The notes under the pieces are model-generated. The model worked only from the letters and a program-made list of their open reading frames with translations. It was not told the DNA's origin and made no database searches. The position numbers and the translations under genes are program-made. From Blasia pusilla (Eukaryota; Marchantiophyta; Marchantiopsida; Blasiales), in the NCBI GenBank assembly GCA_050084515.1, contig CM114273.1:18166001-18230000 (forward strand): a stretch of DNA of 64,000 bases. The letters run 5' to 3'. Shown piece by piece: positions 60,401 to 64,000 of this stretch. The first letter of the stretch is position 1; every line of letters begins with the position of its first letter.

Positions 60401-61460
60401 TGCCGGATTGGCTCGTCCTTCTCTCGGGCTTTCCCGCGATCTTCTCTTCAGATACCGACGGTCTTTTTGGTTGTTCAGATCTCAGTTTCATTTCAGTCAG
60501 TCTGGAGTTGAGAGAAAGGGGAGAAATGGATCCGGATGACGAACAGCTGCTTGCGTCATTATGAGCTTCGCCTGCATTTCTAGGCTTATCACGCCTCTCT
60601 TGAGAACTTTCAGCGATGTCAGCCGACTCGTGCGAGCTCTCTGATGACGAGTCGTCGGATGCTGAGGGTGCGGCTCTACTCGCATTGGAAAACCCTGAGT
60701 CGCGAAAACTTGCGCTGCGTGATTGCTGGGATTGTGTGGAGGACTCATAGAGCCTCTCGTGTCTTTGAGACGAGGCCCTGGCGTAGGTAGCGTTGTCTGT
60801 CGAGGAAGAAGCTTCTGTGTCAACTGCTACCGATTTTCTCCTACCGCGAGAGGGCTTCTCGTCCTCTCTGTCCGGACGTCTACTTCGTTCCGAACGAAAT
60901 ATGGATGTATCAGATTTTCTACGCAGATCTCTACTGGACGAAGAAGTAGGATGGGAACCAGAAGTGAGGCTATTCCGAAACCCACTCTCCTCCTTCCCAG
61001 AATCTCTGATTCCGTAGGCCTTTACAGCTGGAAACAACAGGTCGACTTCTTTCGTTACGCTAGATCGGCGCCGTGATTCCGAAGACGAATCTCTCTCTGA
61101 GTTTTTGGAACTTGTGGTTCTATGACGGTCAACTTTGTGCTCACGGCCTCCTCCCCCTCCTCCTCCCAATATGCGCACGGGACTTCTCCTTCGCTCTTCC
61201 TCATATGATACCCTTTTATAGGCCAGGGGTAAAACAATAGAATCGCTCCCTTTCATACTACATGCCCTCTGCTCGCTTGGGCTGCTGCTAGCAACCCGTT
61301 CTTTGCTCGACGATGGACTGCGTAGCTCGGATGACGGCTTTCGGGATGAATTAGTGGAGCTGTAGTTGCCGAACTTCTCCCTGTAGTAAGAGAACCATTT
61401 ATTGTCCAACTTGATATCTTTCAGAGGTAGATCCGCTTTCTTTTTCTTCTTTGATAGCAT
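57427..61460 (-). CDS. Ubiquitin-specific protease (USP/UBP, peptidase C19), six exons
   Basis: Predicted to cleave ubiquitin from substrates. Spliced CDS on the minus strand: 61460-59982, 59713-59542, 59217-58985, 58432-58364, 57922-57831, 57637-57427. All introns have GT-AG ends (CAG|GTGCC, GCG|GTGAGT, AAG|GTATGG, AAG|GTCTCT, TTC|GTAAGC) and phases agree, giving 751 aa. Residues 1-380 are basic and Ser/Arg-rich, probably disordered, after a Lys-rich start. The catalytic domain begins GLHNEGNTCYLNS with Cys398, then GHSQHDAQ. Two CxxC pairs (ECCTC, CPSC) form the finger. His708 lies in GCGHYTA and Asp726 in CFNDS. The domain has no large insert and resembles compact USP2/USP21-type enzymes. 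The last acceptor (57637) is the least certain. An in-frame TAG lies just above the ATG. An (ATT)n tract lies in intron 3 near 58785. Confidence 0.93.
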
Positions 61461-61819
61461 GAGCTATGCCTACTTCAAGCCTGTAAAGGCCCAAGCCCTA
61501 GGATGTGTAATCTCTGCAAGACTTTGAATTCGAAAACAAATTCGTTGGCGAAAATTGTTGATGTAATCAATGCCCAAGTCGTCTCAATTTTCCGAAAGGG
61601 GCACAATGCGAGGAGTAAAGCATCCGCGAGTACATATTCCCCGGAAAGACCGAGAAACATGGAGCTCTTGACTGCGCCCCTCCCCATTTCTCTAGCCATG
61701 AATCTGCCGAGCATAAGAAGTTTCGGAAACCGCGCAGATACAATTTGGCCTAGACTTCCCCGTTTCTACGAAGAGCGGACGCAATTCAGCCTCCAACCAG
61801 TGTGGAAAGTTCACTTCCA

Positions 61820-62125
61820 TCAAACCTTCCCCTCCCTGAACTTTCGAGAATCTCGGCTCCCAGATCCTCCATGAAGGTCCACAATCACCGTTCCATGAAC
61901 ATCGGAATCGTTCAGGTTATCGATCTCTCCATCTCTGTCGAAATTATGCGCCTGATCCTCCTGAGACACAGATTTTCCCCCTGACAAACGTGCCAAATCT
62001 ACAGAGTGCCAATTCGAATTCTCGAGCTGAACGACTGCCGTACTCCTCGGAGATGAAAAATCACCCAATCCTCTACGCCACCGTCGCAACGTTAGCTTTG
62101 ATCTCCAGAAAAACCCCCTTGACAT
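61820..62125 (-). other. Possible upstream exon or leader ORF of the protease gene
   Basis: A 101-codon ATG frame on the same strand, 360 bp above the protease start, in GC-rich DNA. It is Arg-rich, then acidic (GEIDNLNDSDVHG). It could be an upstream ORF in the leader, or a first coding exon joined through a donor such as AAG|GTTTGA near 61824. An in-frame TAG directly above the protease ATG argues against joining unless the acceptor lies within five bases of the ATG. No domain is recognised. Confidence 0.25.
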
Positions 62126-62848
62126 ACGAATTGCTTCCTATCCCAACTTTCTATCCCATCTGACAGGATCCGCATAACAGCGAGTCCTCCAAATAAGTCG
62201 ATCCCGATTACAGCCACTTCGAAGTAATTTGACTTCCACAATTCTCACTCGGATCAACTCGCTCGCAGTCGCCCCCGTGTGGCGCCGCGCACTATTCCAG
62301 ACGCTCGTTCTGAACCCTCAACCACTCTCTTCCGTCACACGAAAGTACCGCCAAAACTGCTCTTCCTCCCGCGATTCTCGTAGCGAAAACCTCCTCCCCT
62401 GACCGACTTATCCCCAAAAAACAAACCCACCGATGCCACAAAACCATGGCCGTCCCTCGTTCTTGCCCTGTCTCAAATCCGACACCCCGTAGCCATGTCT
62501 CCAAGTGCACCCCTCCGATCACTCTACCGCATTCTGCGTTCCCCGAATCCCGACCCCCATCCAAAACAGCACATCCCGACCCCCGTACGTGAAAAAAGCA
62601 GGCGTGCTTGCGGTATCGTCACCGACTCATTTCCTGTCCGCATAAACAGCGCCCAAGCCTATGGCCTTGAGCCCCCACGAATTGCCTGCTAGCACCACAC
62701 AGCACAGCACAGCACGCGAGATTCCCGCATGCGCACGGAAAGAAAAGGCCCGCAATGGAAATGGGAAAGCGCTTGGGAATGGTAGGGGCACTGGCTCATC
62801 GTAACCGTCCCCGCGGGGAAATTGATTGGGAACTCACTCACTCTTCCC
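62126..62848 (-). promoter_or_regulatory. GC-rich 5' flank of the protease gene
   Basis: CpG-containing, GC-rich DNA upstream of the protease leader, with no convincing coding region of its own. A short AGCAC repeat lies at 62699-62716. Promoter assignment is by position and composition only. Confidence 0.35.
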
Positions 62849-62982
62849 GCCACGTCAACTCCTCCCCATCCACCCGTCCGCCACGTCAACTCCTCCCCAT
62901 CCACCCGTGCGCCACGTCGACTCCTCCCCATCCACCCGTGCGCCACGTCGACTCCTCCCGATCCACCCGTCCGCCACGTCAC
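62849..62982. repeat. 31-bp tandem repeat carrying CCACGTC boxes
   Basis: CCACGTC starts at 62850, 62881, 62912, 62943 and 62974, exactly 31 bp apart. Between boxes each unit reads AACTCCTCCCCATCCACCCGT with small changes (AACTCC or GACTCC). Four full units and one partial unit are present. The ACGT core is what plant bZIP factors bind, so the repeat could be a promoter element of the protease gene on the left or of an unseen gene on the right. Confidence 0.9.
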
Positions 62983-63285
62983 TGGAACACGACCCGTTCC
63001 AGATTCCGCAGCCAGGTCATCAGATGCTGCGCCATGGCCATGTGAGAGGCGCTTGCTCCTGTACGGAGGACTCCCCATCATTTCGGCACGGATCTAGTGC
63101 TTGTGAAAAGTTTTCTCCCACAAGTTTTGGACTAGAAAATGTTCATTAAAAAATATAATAATAAGTGTGAGACCTTTTTCGGAGGGGTGGGAGAGTAATT
63201 AGTAAGTACTTGTGGAGGACATGTCCAGGTAGCCATAGATGGAGAGAAAAAAAACCCTCACGACAATTCATATTCGGGTTATTAC

Positions 63286-63775
63286 CGGGTAATAAGCCCA
63301 ATTCAGAGAGTAAAGAAGGGACGTGGAGACCACATTGGAATGTATGACTCACATAGTATTCCAAATTTATTATTACGACCCCTACAAACACTCTCCTTTT
63401 TTTCCACGCGCCTATTCATCCTTGAGTTAGGCCATGAAAGACCAGGGTAGAGTCAAATGGGGAGGGACACTTGGGCAAAAGCGAACATCCCACCCATATT
63501 CAAACACAACACCTGGTGTTTTGCACATGGAAGAGTTGCCCATTGCGCTAAAGTCTCTTCAAACTAGTAAGGAGAATATAAAATATTTATTCTTATTTTA
63601 CATGAGAATTTTTAAGATAAGGTTAACTAACCGAATCAGTTCGAAAACCCGAATATGAAAAAACGGAGAGTGTTTGTAGGGATCGTAATAATAAATTTGG
63701 AATACTATGTGAGTCATACATTCCAATGTGGTCTCCACTTCCCTTCTTTACTCTCTGAATTGGGCTTATTACCCG
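63286..63775. mobile_element. Inverted-repeat element, two 119-bp arms
   Basis: 63286-63404 is the near-perfect reverse complement of 63657-63775, with a 252-bp spacer. Landmarks are GGGTAATAAGCCCAATTCAG and GACTCACATAGTATTCC on the left and their complements on the right. The same short peptide frame therefore appears on opposite strands at both sides. Few differences separate the arms, so the structure is young. No transposase or clear target-site duplication was found. Confidence 0.9.
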
Positions 63776-63785
63776 TTAATGAAAG

Positions 63786-63823
63786 GTGGCAACATCCCAC
63801 CTTGCAAGGTGGGATGTTGCCAC
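63786..63823. repeat. Perfect 38-bp palindrome
   Basis: Two-fold symmetric about 63804/63805 (...CCACCTTG|CAAGGTGG...), 19 bp per arm with no loop. It lies 11 bp beyond the right arm of the 119-bp inverted repeat. Confidence 0.95.
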
Positions 63824-64000
63824 TTTTCTCTAAGTTGTCATCAAATCGCATCCCCAACTTCCCAAATATATCCTCCAACAAAGATGGTAGGAGAGTAACT
63901 TTCCTAGATCCATATGGACCATAATCTAGAGTAACTCGCCCTTCTTTTTTCCAACTCCCAATCAATCATATGGGGCCTTAATGTCTGTACGTGGTGATCA
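63824..64000. other. Window end, nothing recognised
   Basis: No supported feature in the last bases. Confidence 0.4.

Overview
This is eukaryotic nuclear DNA from a land plant. A plant-type tRNA-Gly(GCC), a Ty1/copia element primed by initiator tRNA-Met, a full-size ABCB (MDR-type) transporter and a multi-exon ubiquitin-specific protease sit in AT-rich, transposon-laden DNA. The two intact genes are more GC-rich than their surroundings. A decayed reverse-transcriptase element with an N-terminal zinc finger and a C-terminal nuclease-like region makes me favour a non-seed plant (bryophyte, lycophyte or fern). That is inference, not proof.

Layout. 0-2 kb: a decayed copia reverse transcriptase/RNase H remnant ending in a polypurine tract. 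2-7 kb: tandem repeat, perfect hairpins, tRNA-Gly, and GC-rich DNA without a convincing gene. 7.8-22 kb: a distinct island defined by the palindrome GGAACT-NN-AGTTCC. It holds a ~130-bp tandem array on the left, a ~152-bp satellite of about 21 units on the right, and between them a large decayed multi-exon minus-strand gene whose introns carry the same palindrome (GAACTTAAGTTC). Its 3' end resembles the conserved C-terminal region of plant NT-C2 (EEIG1/EHBP1 N-terminal-type) proteins. 22-26.6 kb: foldbacks, a long inverted-repeat element and a head-to-head pair of dispersed repeat copies.

26.7-30.5 kb: an intact, intronless ABCB15-like transporter on the minus strand. 31-35.9 kb: AT-rich DNA with a 153-bp (CT)n tract. 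36-38.9 kb: the decayed non-LTR retrotransposon. 39-47 kb: AT-rich DNA with tandem repeats and a third copy of the dispersed repeat. 47.5-52.6 kb: a copia element with two ~280-bp LTRs and a broken gag-pol. 53.4-54.1 kb: a broken SWIM-finger remnant. 55.1 kb: a Helitron-like 3' end.

57.4-61.5 kb: a six-exon ubiquitin-specific protease on the minus strand, for which I traced all splice sites from the sequence (751 aa, complete Cys/His/Asp catalytic set). Upstream of it are GC-rich DNA, a 31-bp tandem repeat of CCACGTC boxes and a 119-bp-arm inverted repeat.

Only three items look functional: the tRNA, the ABC transporter and the ubiquitin protease. They are unrelated neighbours, not a pathway. 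Nearly all in-frame stops in the decayed coding regions can be explained by C-to-T changes in Gln or Arg codons, the pattern expected from deamination of methylated cytosines.
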